The notes beneath the pieces were generated by a model. The model saw only the letters and a program-made list of their open reading frames with translations. It did not search any database and was not told where the DNA came from. This document shows positions 12,046 to 24,889 of a stretch of DNA of 64,000 nt, in pieces. Positions within the stretch are counted from its first letter, which is position 1. Each line of letters begins with the position of its first letter. The DNA is from Trifolium pratense (Eukaryota; Streptophyta; Magnoliopsida; Fabales; Fabaceae): the NCBI RefSeq assembly GCF_020283565.1, contig NC_060061.1, positions 13,429,362 to 13,493,361 on the forward strand, read 5' to 3'. Position numbers and translations under genes: made by a program.

Positions 12046-12664
12046 AAGAAGCATGGACAGAATATTGCCAAACACTGGAAAAATCCTCCAATCCACATTA
12101 TGTCACACAAAACACAACTTATCATAACTAGTAAGAAGCCTTGGTGGATTGTCAAACACCAAGCATTTCTTAAAAAGCTGTCCACCTATGAGATTATGGA
12201 CATTGTTTCTGTAAGGTGATTGTTGGCCTTAAAAGGTAGTATCATAAAGGGCTAAGCATTGACCCTCAAAAGTATTCCTATTCTATCAAAGACTTCAGAG
12301 ATTTCTTGAGAAATTCTTATTCGCTGAAGAGAGTTAATGCAATCAAAATCAGAGATACTGGTAATCAAAGTAAGAGAAGCCCAGGCTCCTGATTCTCTCA
12401 TGAAAAAGTTCAAGATCCTTCACTAATACATATCAAATAGCAAAAATGGCTAAAGGGTTTGGTTTCAAAGTAATTGTTGTTGAAGTAGGATGGCGGACGT
12501 GGAGTATTGCAGATGTTGTGAATTCTTGTGATGCATTAATGGGAGTTAATGGTGCTGGTCTTACATACTTTTCCTTCCTGAAAATTCAATATTCATTCAA
12601 GTTGTGCCTTTTGGTGGGATGGAATGGCTTGCCACAAATGATTTTGCAAAGCCCTCCAAAGTAG
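12046..12664 (+). pseudogene. GT61 glycosyltransferase fragment, inverted relative to the main copy
   Basis: Nucleotide-level similarity to the last exon of the GT61 pseudogene at 7154-8346, but on the opposite strand. It starts with the GGACAGAATATTGCCAAACA segment, skips most of the N-terminal domain, resumes at the KKPWWIVKHQAFLKKL region, has a deletion after the MDI codons, and then continues past the GLGF- and NSCD-type segments. A TGA follows the deletion, and several shifts break the frame. The family GVHGAGLTN is GVNGAGLTY here. Only about a third of the gene remains. A duplication with inversion is the simplest origin. Confidence 0.85.
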
Positions 12665-13144
12665 TTAACTTACAAAGCATGACACGAAACAAAAAAAAAT
12701 TGGGCGAAAATGACTAGTTTGTAGTTGTAACTAATCCTTGTATAGCTTGCACAAACAATACTTAAAAAAATTGTCAAAGTATAGATTGAACTTCAATCAT
12801 TAACAAGTGAAAGAAAAAGCTAATAAAGTAATTTATTTATGTTGCAATTTAGGGAAAACTACTAATATATGAACACAGCCATGATATCATGCTGCATTAA
12901 TGAAAGGAAAAATTACTAATCTGATCTACTACTGCTAAACAAGGATTGGTTGAAATACCTTTTATTAAAAACCAAAAAAATAAACACACTAAATAGGCAA
13001 GTATTGAAAATTCAACCAACATACAATCTATCATTAGTCTTTCCTTCGGAACCATTTTACACAATTTCATCATTACATGATAAGAAAGAAAGAAAACAAA
13101 CTTACAAATCAAACCCACTTGGGTTAATTGTCCGCCAACCAGAA
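12665..13144 (-). other. 3' UTR and spacer downstream of the membrane protein gene
   Basis: No gene seen. The minus-strand membrane protein transcript probably ends in this stretch. Confidence 0.45.
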
Positions 13145-14107
13145 TCATACATCCATATTTTCCATTTGAATGCTACTCTTAAGAGGCACATATTCTCCAA
13201 GATAGCCACCAAGATGATCATGCAAAGCACTCTTATCAATCCCTTGATGATGATAACTCTTGCAAACATAGTAAAACACACTCTGCGCCAATAACCCGAC
13301 CAAATTCACAATAACAAGCACACCAACCAAAAATCCACCAATAACAATCCTAGAAAACACACCATAACTATCACCACCATGTACCACAACCACACTAAAC
13401 ATCCCTCCAATAACCCCACAAATAAACAAATACCCACAAACCAAAGCAGCAGCATACCTAACCCTCCCCTTCAACAACTCATAACTCTTCTTCATAGCAG
13501 CAAAACCATAAATAGGTTCAAGAACAGACACAACACTAGCCAAATGCCACAAAGCAGTAATATAAACATGAGCAACGAGAAACAACAAGAGAATAGCAAC
13601 AACAGATAAAAACAACAAAAATGAATTATCACTATCAAGAGCTATAACCATAATAACCAAACTAAGAACAAACACAACATTGTAAACAATCATAAGAAGA
13701 GTGACCCATAAGAAAGTAATAAATAAACGCTTAAAAACTTTTGGTATAGCAGATATAGTAGATGAAAAAGACACCGGCTTTGAGGTGTAAAGTGAAGCGA
13801 CGGTGAAAACAACGGCAGCGGTGGAGAGGAGAGAAAAAGCAAAGAGAAAAATTAGGTAAAAAAACTGAATGATGAGAAGAAGAGTCCAATCGTGTTCAGA
13901 TTGAGCAGGATCAGTGAAAGGGGATTGAAGCTGAGAAATTAATGGATGTGTGAAAAGAGAATGAGCTAAAATTGCGAAAGAAAGGGGAAAAATTAGGGTT
14001 AGGGTAATTAGGTAGAAGGTTTTAGGGGAAGTTTTTGGGATTGAAATTGATTCTCTTAAGATGTTAGGGATGTTGAGGAATTGAAGTTCTTCAGGAGCTA
14101 GATCCAT
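13145..14107 (-). CDS. Multi-pass membrane protein of a plant-specific family, single exon
   Basis: An uninterrupted frame of 320 codons starts MDLAPEELQFLNIPNIL and ends VPLKSSIQMENMDV. About six hydrophobic segments lie near residues 31-53, 74-106, 128-156, 162-196, 218-243 and 253-283. The short polar N-terminus has the pattern (EELQFL..PxILxES..I) seen in a family of uncharacterised plant transmembrane proteins, and the block YGFAAMKKSYELLKGR lies between segments four and five. Codon use is strongly T/C-rich, as membrane proteins impose. The biochemical role is unknown to me. The lack of introns and the complete family pattern argue for a real, expressed gene. Confidence 0.9.
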   Translation of the reverse strand: MDLAPEELQFLNIPNILRESISIPKTSPKTFYLITLTLIFPLSFAILAHSLFTHPLISQLQSPFTDPAQSEHDWTLLLIIQFFYLIFLFAFSLLSTAAVVFTVASLYTSKPVSFSSTISAIPKVFKRLFITFLWVTLLMIVYNVVFVLSLVIMVIALDSDNSFLLFLSVVAILLLFLVAHVYITALWHLASVVSVLEPIYGFAAMKKSYELLKGRVRYAAALVCGYLFICGVIGGMFSVVVVHGGDSYGVFSRIVIGGFLVGVLVIVNLVGLLAQSVFYYVCKSYHHQGIDKSALHDHLGGYLGEYVPLKSSIQMENMDV

Positions 14108-14494
14108 GATTGATTGTTGTTGAATGAGAAAAAGGGAATTGGATTTGAGATTGGGAATTAGGGATTTGAAAATTGGGATTGTTGAGATTTGGAAGAAAAA
14201 TTGAGACCGAAGAAGAAAGATGTGGAAGAAGATGGATTAGAATAGAAATAGAAACAACTTTACTTTTGTTTTTGTTTTTTTTAGGTGGACACGTTTATTG
14301 TACTGCAAGGTATTCAGATTCCAGATGTTGAAAGTTGACTATTCTAAACCAGTGTTATTATATTCAAGTAATTTTTCTTTGGATCAAAATTAATTATTAT
14401 TAATTATTGAAGTTATTAATTATTATTGATTAATCAAAATTAATTATGTTTTAATGCATCTTGTTATAATGTTATCCATTTTTATAAGGGTCAT
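14108..14494 (-). promoter_or_regulatory. Upstream region of the membrane protein gene
   Basis: This is the 5' leader and promoter side of the minus-strand gene. The first 150 bp are purine-rich on the plus strand. Further out, AATTAATTATTATT words repeat at 14386-14450. No specific element is proven. Confidence 0.4.
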
Positions 14495-15791
14495 GTCCTC
14501 TTGTTTCCGAGGTTAAAAAATCGTTAAAAATAATTTTTAGTCACCGAAGAGATTACTGGATTGAGTCGTGGGTCGATACGTTCTTTTAAGACGTTTCGCG
14601 GCACTGCCCAAAATTGTGCAAGGCAGACGATCAACCACGAAGTCTCCAGGATAAAACAGCCTAGTTCTACTGATACCGGTAAATACTACACTGTAGATAT
14701 CGGGCAAGATTACACTCTCAAATATGGTACTAAAACCATTGCGCTATGATTTTAAGTCTATTCTAATACGGTGCCATGACCGTTCTAATATGGTACTGAG
14801 ACCACTCTCTTATGGTACTTGGACTAATCTTAAATTAAAGGAATCATAGTACTATGACCATTCTTAACTTGAACGTGATATTTTTATCACTCTTAAATAA
14901 GTTAATACAAATACTAGTATTACTCAACACATAAAATAAACTTCAATTTTGTTTAATCAATTAGGAACAGACCTAATTATATAACGCATAATCATGTAAA
15001 TAAGTCTATAATGTGACTAAAGCTTTTATTCTAACTTTTAATATGGCACCAACCATATTAAGAATCAACACAAAATTATTCCTCACTGGATTCATAAATT
15101 GGATATGAAAAATAACATTTTTCTATTAAACAGATTCAATTAATGCACAATATATTGGTTCAATATGATAAGTGCATAAGAGTCGATCTGTCTCGCACAA
15201 GCAAAAGAGAAAAAATCAAAACAATTTCAACTTCAGGCTTGAACCACATATAGATATATAAAGATACCTGAACACAATTGTAGAGCTTGACACATTTGTT
15301 TTTCGAATTCAGAAGCTTAAAGGGGATAGAAAATTTTGTATACCTTGCAAGCTTTACCAACTTGAAAGGTCGTGTAAAATTGAGGAAACAGTAGAACTTG
15401 AGAAGGATAGTCACCAAGCCAAAACCTTCTTTCTAAGAGAGACATCCTAGAGTGAGAACCAATCTCACGATACTTAGTCACTACTTCCCTGATAAGTGGA
15501 ATATTTTATAAAGAGAAATAGTCTACTGGTCGTATAAAAAGGAAAAAGAGGTTAGCTCTTTTTATGTTATTTTCCACGTGTTGTTTAACTACTAAATAGG
15601 GTTATTCTCAAGAAACACAACACTACCACTGGTAATGTATGCTCTCAAAGGAAAAATAAATAAATAATGAGTCAATAAAGTTTGTAACCTTATCTATATA
15701 GGACTTAAATATTTATTTTTTCAAAATACACGTTAGTATGTTACACATGTTAGTATGCTCTAGTACCCGATGAGACTCAAATTTGTTCCAA
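14495..15791 (-). mobile_element. Solo LTR, family L1, minus orientation
   Basis: Read on the minus strand, both ends match the solo LTR at 50571-52093: the segment with GTACCCGATATAAGAC-like sequence near its start, and the segment with AAAACAGCC, GACGTTTCG and the CACCGAAGAGATTACTGG words near its end. The flanks GTCAT (14490-14494 and 15792-15796) match as a 5-bp target duplication. The terminal dinucleotides are eroded. No internal retrotransposon sequence remains. Confidence 0.7.
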
Positions 15792-15796
15792 GTCAT

Positions 15797-16221
15797 TAAA
15801 ATGTTGACAATATTATATTCCTTTTTTACATAACTTTGTTTTAGAAATACAATCATATACAAAAATTTGAAAGACCAAACAAAAATATTTTTTAAACTAT
15901 CTAAATAATAATTAAATCATTAATTTAATTTAAAAAAGTAATTATAACTTTTTAGCATAAAATAATCAAAATTGGTTGATTTCTTATATTTTCATCCATT
16001 TGTGTGATTTTAAAAAATAAAATTAGTTAAAAGTCCAAAAATATCTAGGACTCGTTTGAATTGAATTATTTTTAACTTATACAAATAAATAAATTTTTAT
16101 GTATTATATTTATTTATAAGTTTGTAAAGGCAGTTTATGAAAACAAAACTTATAAAAATACAATTTTTGTTAGTAAGAATTTATGAAATACTATAAAAAC
16201 TTATTTAATTGTCTAAGTTAT
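15797..16221. other. AT-rich spacer, nothing recognised
   Basis: Low-complexity AT-rich DNA with no gene. Confidence 0.5.
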
Positions 16222-16320
16222 CTTTTTTTGGTCTAGTAGCCTAGTTGCTAGAAATTTCATCTTAAAGGTGAATAAGTGGACTGTCTGGGACTCGAACCTC
16301 GATTACTGCATATTATAAGT
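16222..16320 (+). mobile_element. tRNA-derived SINE, family 2
   Basis: GGTCTAGTAGCCTAGTTGCTAG is followed by TTTCATCTTAAAGG and then GGGACTCGAACCTCG. This is the same word order as in the copy inverted at 11831-11936. It is more diverged than that copy. Confidence 0.6.
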
Positions 16321-17105
16321 TATTTTTTATTAGGTAATTAAAAAATGAACCAATCTAAATGGTCTATTTGTTTATTGCAAATTAAATTGTTTTTTTTGTT
16401 ACAAATTAAATTGTTTATAATTCAATTAAACCTCCTTCAAAAGAAATTAAATAATTAAACAAGACTCAGATTAATCATAACTAAGCGGTGGTATAAAAAT
16501 TTTGTAAGTTTCCTGGTAGAAAATAAACAAATAAAAGCCAACATTACTGGTAAGTATCTGGCATTCGATTGGTTCTGAGTTTTGGCCTTTCAACAACAAC
16601 TTGCTCGATATCCGTATCATTTCTTGATTTCGGACAGTTTCACTTGAAAAAGCCAACATCACTTGATGCTTGTTGCAGGGAGTAGCTGGTTCGTGAACCG
16701 TTTCTGTGTTGGCAGTCGGTTCATTTGCCTTCAATTATTTGGGACTTCTTTTTAGTCTTTTAGGATTAAGTAGAAGTTGGTTTGTTTCATTATTATACGA
16801 TACTGTGAACTTACTGTGTTATGTTTATGTCCCCCAATTTTATTCATAGTTTTTTTTTTAATATAATAAAAAGATGTAAATAAAAGATGAAACGAACGTA
16901 ACAACTAAGTTGATAAGAATATTTCATGTAATTATTTATTGTAAAGTAAAAGATGAAAATTCCAACTATTAAAATACTTACAAATAAAAAAATAAAAGAA
17001 AAAAAAAATAGTAGAGAGAGTGAGGGAAGAAAAGTGATAGAATGTTGTAGTAGTGAGTGAGAGGGGTATTTCAACACAAACGAAACGGTTATTAGGGTTT
17101 TGTGA
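16321..17105 (+). promoter_or_regulatory. Upstream region and 5' leader of MSI1
   Basis: A purine-rich leader (AGAGAGAGTGAGGGAAGAAAAG) lies at about 17010-17035, and GGTTATTAGGG precedes the ATG at 17106. No TATA box is certain. A minus-strand frame at 16471-16734 has fairly protein-like composition but no family I recognise. Confidence 0.45.
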
Positions 17106-20586
<3,481 letters not shown>

Positions 20587-21050
20587 TGTAATTTGACTGA
20601 GTTTAGTGTGGAATATAGGTTCAGTGTTTGGGACTCAGGTGCTTTTCCATCTGTATTTGTGCCGTTACTCCTTTTTACACAGTTGTAAGTGTATGAGGTA
20701 TGATTACCTTGTTTGTAACTGAAGAAAATTCTGAAAAATTTGCTTAATGAGTTGTTTTATTTATCGTGGAGGTATTAGACTTTTATAGATTTGGATCATT
20801 CTTTTGCTTCAAAAAGTTCTCAGTCCCTTTTATCCGAGATGACTGGCATTGCCAGAATGCATGAAAGCAAGTGACCTCTTTAAGCATTTGGTTAGTAGTC
20901 TCGGTGGTATAACCGTTTAAATGATCAAACCCCTTTTAAGATGAACTTTGCATATTCCAGATTCAATGAGAATGACCAAACCTTTTTCTTTGAGTTGTCC
21001 CCTACTCTAAAGATTGTTCATCAAGTCTGCCACAGTAGATTTTTGTTATA
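20587..21050 (+). other. MSI1 3' UTR and spacer
   Basis: The MSI1 3' UTR probably reaches about 20770. Beyond it no gene is visible. Confidence 0.5.
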
Positions 21051-21136
21051 ACACATGAAGAATGGCATGATGTACATCTCACATTTCCGAGTAACACATG
21101 AAGAATGGCATGATGTACATCTCACATTTCCGAGAG
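21051..21136 (+). repeat. 43-bp perfect tandem duplication
   Basis: A 43-bp unit (TAACACATGAAGAATGGCAT, then GATGTACATCTCACATTTCC and GAG) occurs twice head to tail with no difference seen. Borders are within a base or two. Confidence 0.85.
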
Positions 21137-21149
21137 TAATGTCATTAAT

Positions 21150-21730
21150 GTCTTGTTTCCAGGTTTGACCACCTTCCTACAGCCGTCATTTAGTTCATAG
21201 AACATGTTTGTCTCCACTTGTGTTATTAGAGCATCCAATCTCAAGGAACCAAACATATATTGCCACGTTTCATACATCTCCACGTGAGACATCGGCTACT
21301 CTACCATTTTTCCCTACTGCTAGAGCAACCATCTTTACTTGGAACTGATTCTCACTCTATTATTCTTCAAATTTGTTAGGTCATTTACAGTTAGAGATTT
21401 GTAGCTCATGAATTGAGCATAATCAAGCATCCTTGGACTCCTCAATTGAGTCGCAAATGGAGTCTAATTTTAATCTGTTATTAAAGGATTTGAAGATTTT
21501 CTGTCATCTTCACAGGTCCCATGTTCTTCCCTTGTGCTCTGATTTTATTAGCAACAAGGATGACCTTGGCAAAGTCATAAGTGACCCCATCACCCAATTT
21601 TAATGCCTAGCTCTTCAAACTTCCTTCTTTAAGCTTAGAGGATGGAACTATTGACTCTTGCATTGCCTTCACAATTTTTCATCGAAGAGATTTACTTTTG
21701 TCACCTTACTGGTTTTCAGGTGCGCCCTAC
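21150..21730 (-). pseudogene. Degraded Ty1/copia gag remnant
   Basis: On the minus strand, broken frames recall the gag (UBN2-type) region of Copia elements. The best stretch, around 21490-21390, reads like LDSICDSIEESKD followed after a shift by a DELQ-like segment. There is no intact frame, LTR or primer site. The call rests on short protein-like similarity and is tentative. Confidence 0.4.
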
Positions 21731-22927
21731 AAAATTACCAATATATCCCTGTCTACTACTTAAGTAACAAAATGAATTCGTGACTTAAGTAGCGGATGCG
21801 TTAAAATTTGTTAGTTTTTTACCAGTAAGTAGCGGACGTTGATTTGATAGTAAAATTAACAAAAAAGTACAACATTATATAAAATACAGGAGAATTGTAA
21901 CAACAATTTATTATACTACATAATATAAATATTATTACATTATTACAATTGATTACATTCACCCATAAATATTATTGTCTAAATAAATTGACGAAAATTA
22001 CATTTTAAAGAAATACAAAAAGAAAAAAAAATGATTAATCATAATGATCAATCTTGTTGGGAGGTTATAAAGCACTTTATAACACCTCCCCAACCACAAA
22101 CCTAAGGTGGACGAATCCGCCATAACCACCACCTCCTCCTCCCCATTTTGGGAGTAAAAAAGGGATCCGTCCCTTCTGATTAATCATAATGATCCTAAGG
22201 GTCTGTTTAGTTCGAAGTAGATTGAGGGGAGGGGAGATGAGGGGGTAATCTTGACAAAAAAAAAATCTTTTTATTAAATAATTTTTTTAATAAAAAAAAA
22301 CGTTTTTTATTCTTGAAAAAAAAAATAAAAATCAAGGGAATATTCTATGAATTTAAAATATTCAACATTTTTTTTTATAAAAAAATGATTTAATAAAAAA
22401 ATGATTTAATTCTGTCAAAAAAATGATTTAATAAAAAGAAACTTTTTCGGTCAAGATTACCCCATCACTTCCCCTCCCCTCCATCTACTTCGAACCAAAC
22501 AGACCCTAAAGAGGCCTCAAAAAGTCCCTTCGCCGATTAACATAATGATCTCAATCGCCGCCATCAAAGAACATGCGTAAGATCATTATGATTAATCGAC
22601 GACGAACATTGAAGCCGTTAACGCCTAACAAAACAAAACTACAACTAACAGTACACTAAAAAAAAATTGAGAAGAAATGGAAGAAGAAATGAGAATGAGA
22701 AAAAATGAAAGGAGAGAGTTCAATTTATAGAATTCTTGCTTGAATTGCATTGGCCGAAAAAGGAAACAGCCTCACTAATGACCAATTAAACTCCACCACT
22801 GTCCTTGACCATTGTCTATTACTAAAGACCACAAAAATTTTGAGCACCGTTCATCCGCTATTTAAGTAGCGGACGTACTGCGTTGTGTGTTCAGCGACTT
22901 AAGTAGCGGACGACCGATGCTCAAAAT
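21731..22927. repeat. Unclassified insertion with repeated TTAAGTAGCGG words
   Basis: TTAAGTAGCGGA or close forms occur at about 21785-21796, 21826-21837, 22862-22873 and 22899-22910, near the two ends of the block. A motif GATTAATCATAATGATC recurs in both orientations on each side of the internal MITE (22178-22194 and 22580-22597). The block ends where sequence shared by the NCR promoters begins (TTTGAGGTGAATGC, 22930), so it looks like an element inserted next to the NCR1 promoter. No coding capacity was seen. Confidence 0.4.
22199..22506. mobile_element. Tourist-like MITE with long inverted repeats
   Basis: The arms, GGGTCTGTTTAGTTCGAAGT at the left and the complement ACTTCGAACCAAACAGACCC at the right, continue to about 58 bp of near-perfect inversion. 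The flanks are TAA (22196-22198 and 22507-22509). The centre is A/T homopolymer-rich. Size is 308 bp. Confidence 0.92.
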
Positions 22928-23444
22928 TCTTTGAGGTGAATGCATATACCGTAGTGTGTTCTGCATTTTGTGGGCCCCATGTGAATGAAATGAGTCACAA
23001 ATATCTCCTTTAAAGTGTTCCTTATATGCTGTAGGCAATGCACCAAGGTGTAGTAGTCCTGCAAAGGGAGATTGTTATTAATATGTGGACGACATCATGA
23101 CATGAAAAATAGTAATGGACTTAGCATAGAAATGAGTTACTTATCTTGTGACATTTAATCAGTCCGAAACATATACAAATAATATTTTTCGTCATTCATT
23201 AATAATTGTTTTTCATATCTATTACAAAAGACTAAAATATAAATAAAAATATATAATGAAGTTTTATAATTAAAATATTAACAAGTGACTTCTTGTTACT
23301 TCTTGGATTACACGACATATTAATTGGAGACATTTAACATTAATTTCAATTTTATAAAAATGGCTTCTTGCAAGTCCTAAGTGCTAATTTTTTTAATAGC
23401 AAAACATTTTACTTATAAATCGTTTAAAAACTTTCATTTACAAA
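22928..23444 (+). promoter_or_regulatory. Conserved NCR promoter block, NCR1
   Basis: Sequence shared with the other three NCR genes, including TTTGAGGTGAATGCATAT, GTAGTAGTCCTGCAAAGGGA, GATTGTTATTAATAT, GTCCGAAACATAT and the TATA-like TATAAAT at 23414-23420, about 25 bp before the ATG. NCR promoters are known to drive expression in infected nodule cells. Here that is inferred from the gene family. Confidence 0.7.
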
Positions 23445-23758
23445 ATGCAAAATAAGAAAAATATGACTAACATCAACATGTTTATTTGTGCTTTGATCAT
23501 CTTTCTTTTTACGTTTCTTAATGAACTCTCCGCTTTTCATAAAAGTATGTCATTTTTTAGACCATTTTCAAATTCATATTATACACAATATTATAAAAAC
23601 CTCTTAGTAACGTTCCTTTTCTCTTATTTGACAATGCAGCTGATATCCCTTGCGAATCTGACGATGATTGTCCAGTATCAATAGGGATAAAACGTTTTAC
23701 GTGGGTGTGCCATAAAGGATTTTGTGAGTTAATTAAATTTATACCTTTTAGGATATAA
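23445..23758 (+). CDS. Nodule-specific cysteine-rich (NCR) peptide 1
   Basis: Two exons, 23445-23544 and 23640-23758, join in frame (72 residues). Exon 1 encodes a signal peptide, MQNKKNMTNINMFICALIIF continuing to NELSA, with cleavage expected after LSA. The intron begins GTATGTC and ends ATGCAG. Exon 2 encodes the mature peptide with four cysteines in the pattern C-x5-C-x14-C-x4-C (DIPCES..DDC..VCHKGFCEL) and ends FIPFRI before TAA. NCR peptides are secreted to symbiosomes through the nodule secretory pathway and steer bacteroid differentiation. This copy has the simplest ends of the four and no defect is seen. Confidence 0.88.
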
Positions 23759-23904
23759 TTTTATGTGATTGTAGTAGTGTTTGTGCTTTTATAATTTATT
23801 TCAAAATTTGATTTATCTTTTTTAGTCATTCAATTTATATTATGCAAGTAATTTTATCTTTCTTTGCTCATAGAAGATATAGTAAACAACAACATAACTA
23901 CATA

Positions 23905-24005
23905 GTTTTTTTGTTTTTTGGTTTACAATGAGCTGGAGATCGAACCCATGACCTATAACATAGTATTATCAAAACCTCTCACCACCATACCAAACCTAGT
24001 TGCTT
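23905..24005 (-). mobile_element. SINE, family 1, downstream of NCR1
   Basis: Minus-strand SINE ending GTAAACCAAAAAACAAAA with B box GGGTTCGATCTCC. Flanks AACATAACTACATAG (23890-23904) and AATATAACTACACAG (24006-24020) are a 15-bp target duplication with two changes. The NCR3 and NCR4 copies lack the insertion at the same place, which confirms the borders. Confidence 0.88.
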
Positions 24006-24020
24006 AATATAACTACACAG

Positions 24021-24380
24021 TTATTAATTAATAAAGTTAGCTTAATAAATAAATCCATTTTCATGTATATTTTGCCTGTCACCAAATTCTCTTTTTCGCA
24101 AACTGTCACTATTTTTTTTTTTTTAAAATTAATTGAAAAGACAAGAACATTGTTACCGTTTCTATCATATTATTTTGTAGGTGCTTTATTTTTTATGTGT
24201 TATTATATATGTGAAAAAGATTCTTTATTCTGCTAATGATGTGTTTGAAAATAATTTTATAATTTTTTACTAGAATTGTTCAATTTAAATGATGTATTTA
24301 TTTGACATCAAAGTACACATCTGAAATTCTTAAAATTTATTATTTTGTTGATATTTATTTAAAGGAGTACCTCACATAAA
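24021..24380 (+). other. NCR1 downstream region
   Basis: Shared with the NCR3 unit (TATATTTTG..CCTGTCACCAAATT.TCTTTTTCGC). In the NCR3 unit a solo LTR interrupts this stretch. No coding frame is evident. Confidence 0.6.
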
Positions 24381-24690
24381 GAGCTTTTGAAAACTCTACC
24401 TCAAAAAATCTTTTTCTACTATCTAGTTTTAGGGATGAAACTAAATTTTTGTGGGTAGAATGTTAGACGTGAAAAATTTTATTTTAATAATAGATAAATT
24501 TTTTGTGGGTAGAATGTCAATATATTTTAACTTCATCTTTTAGAAAGTGATTTTCTTACTCTATAATTTTATTTAGTGAGGAAACTCTATCCTAAATATC
24601 TTTTTGACTTTCTAGTTTTGAGGACAAAACTATTGTAAGGGGAGAATAATGTAACATCCCAATATTTTATAACATTTTATATGTCCTTTT
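24381..24690 (+). repeat. Possible Ty3/gypsy 3' end remnant
   Basis: TTTTGAGGACAAAACT..AAGGGGAGAATAATGTAACATCCC resembles the end of gypsy pol, the polypurine tract and the start of a 3' LTR (TGTAACATCCC). No coding domain was recognised. Confidence 0.4.
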
Positions 24691-24875
24691 TTGGGTAAAT
24701 AATCTGTTTACCCCCTGCAAAGCTAGTGAAATTTGATTTACCCCTGTCTATTTTTTATTTTATTTTAAAATCCACCCTAGTAATATGAAGATTTACAAAG
24801 GTGGATTTTAAAAAATAATTCGGCAGCGGCGTAAATCAAATCTCTCTAACTTTGCGGGGGGGGGGGGGGGGGGGA
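24691..24875. repeat. Foldback element ending in a G19 tract
   Basis: TTTACCCCCTGCAAAGCTAG..AAATTTGATTTAC is mirrored by GTAAATCAAATCTCTCTAAC..TTTGCGGGGG as imperfect arms. A run of 19 G lies at 24856-24874. No genes. Confidence 0.65.
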
Positions 24876-24889
24876 ACAACTATTTTCAT

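Noticed and set aside
23360..23380. Short conserved frame MASCKS-stop upstream of NCR1, with similar frames before NCR2, NCR3 and NCR4
   Set aside because: It lies upstream of the TATA-like box in all four genes, so it is probably not transcribed. Its conservation follows from the shared promoter block.
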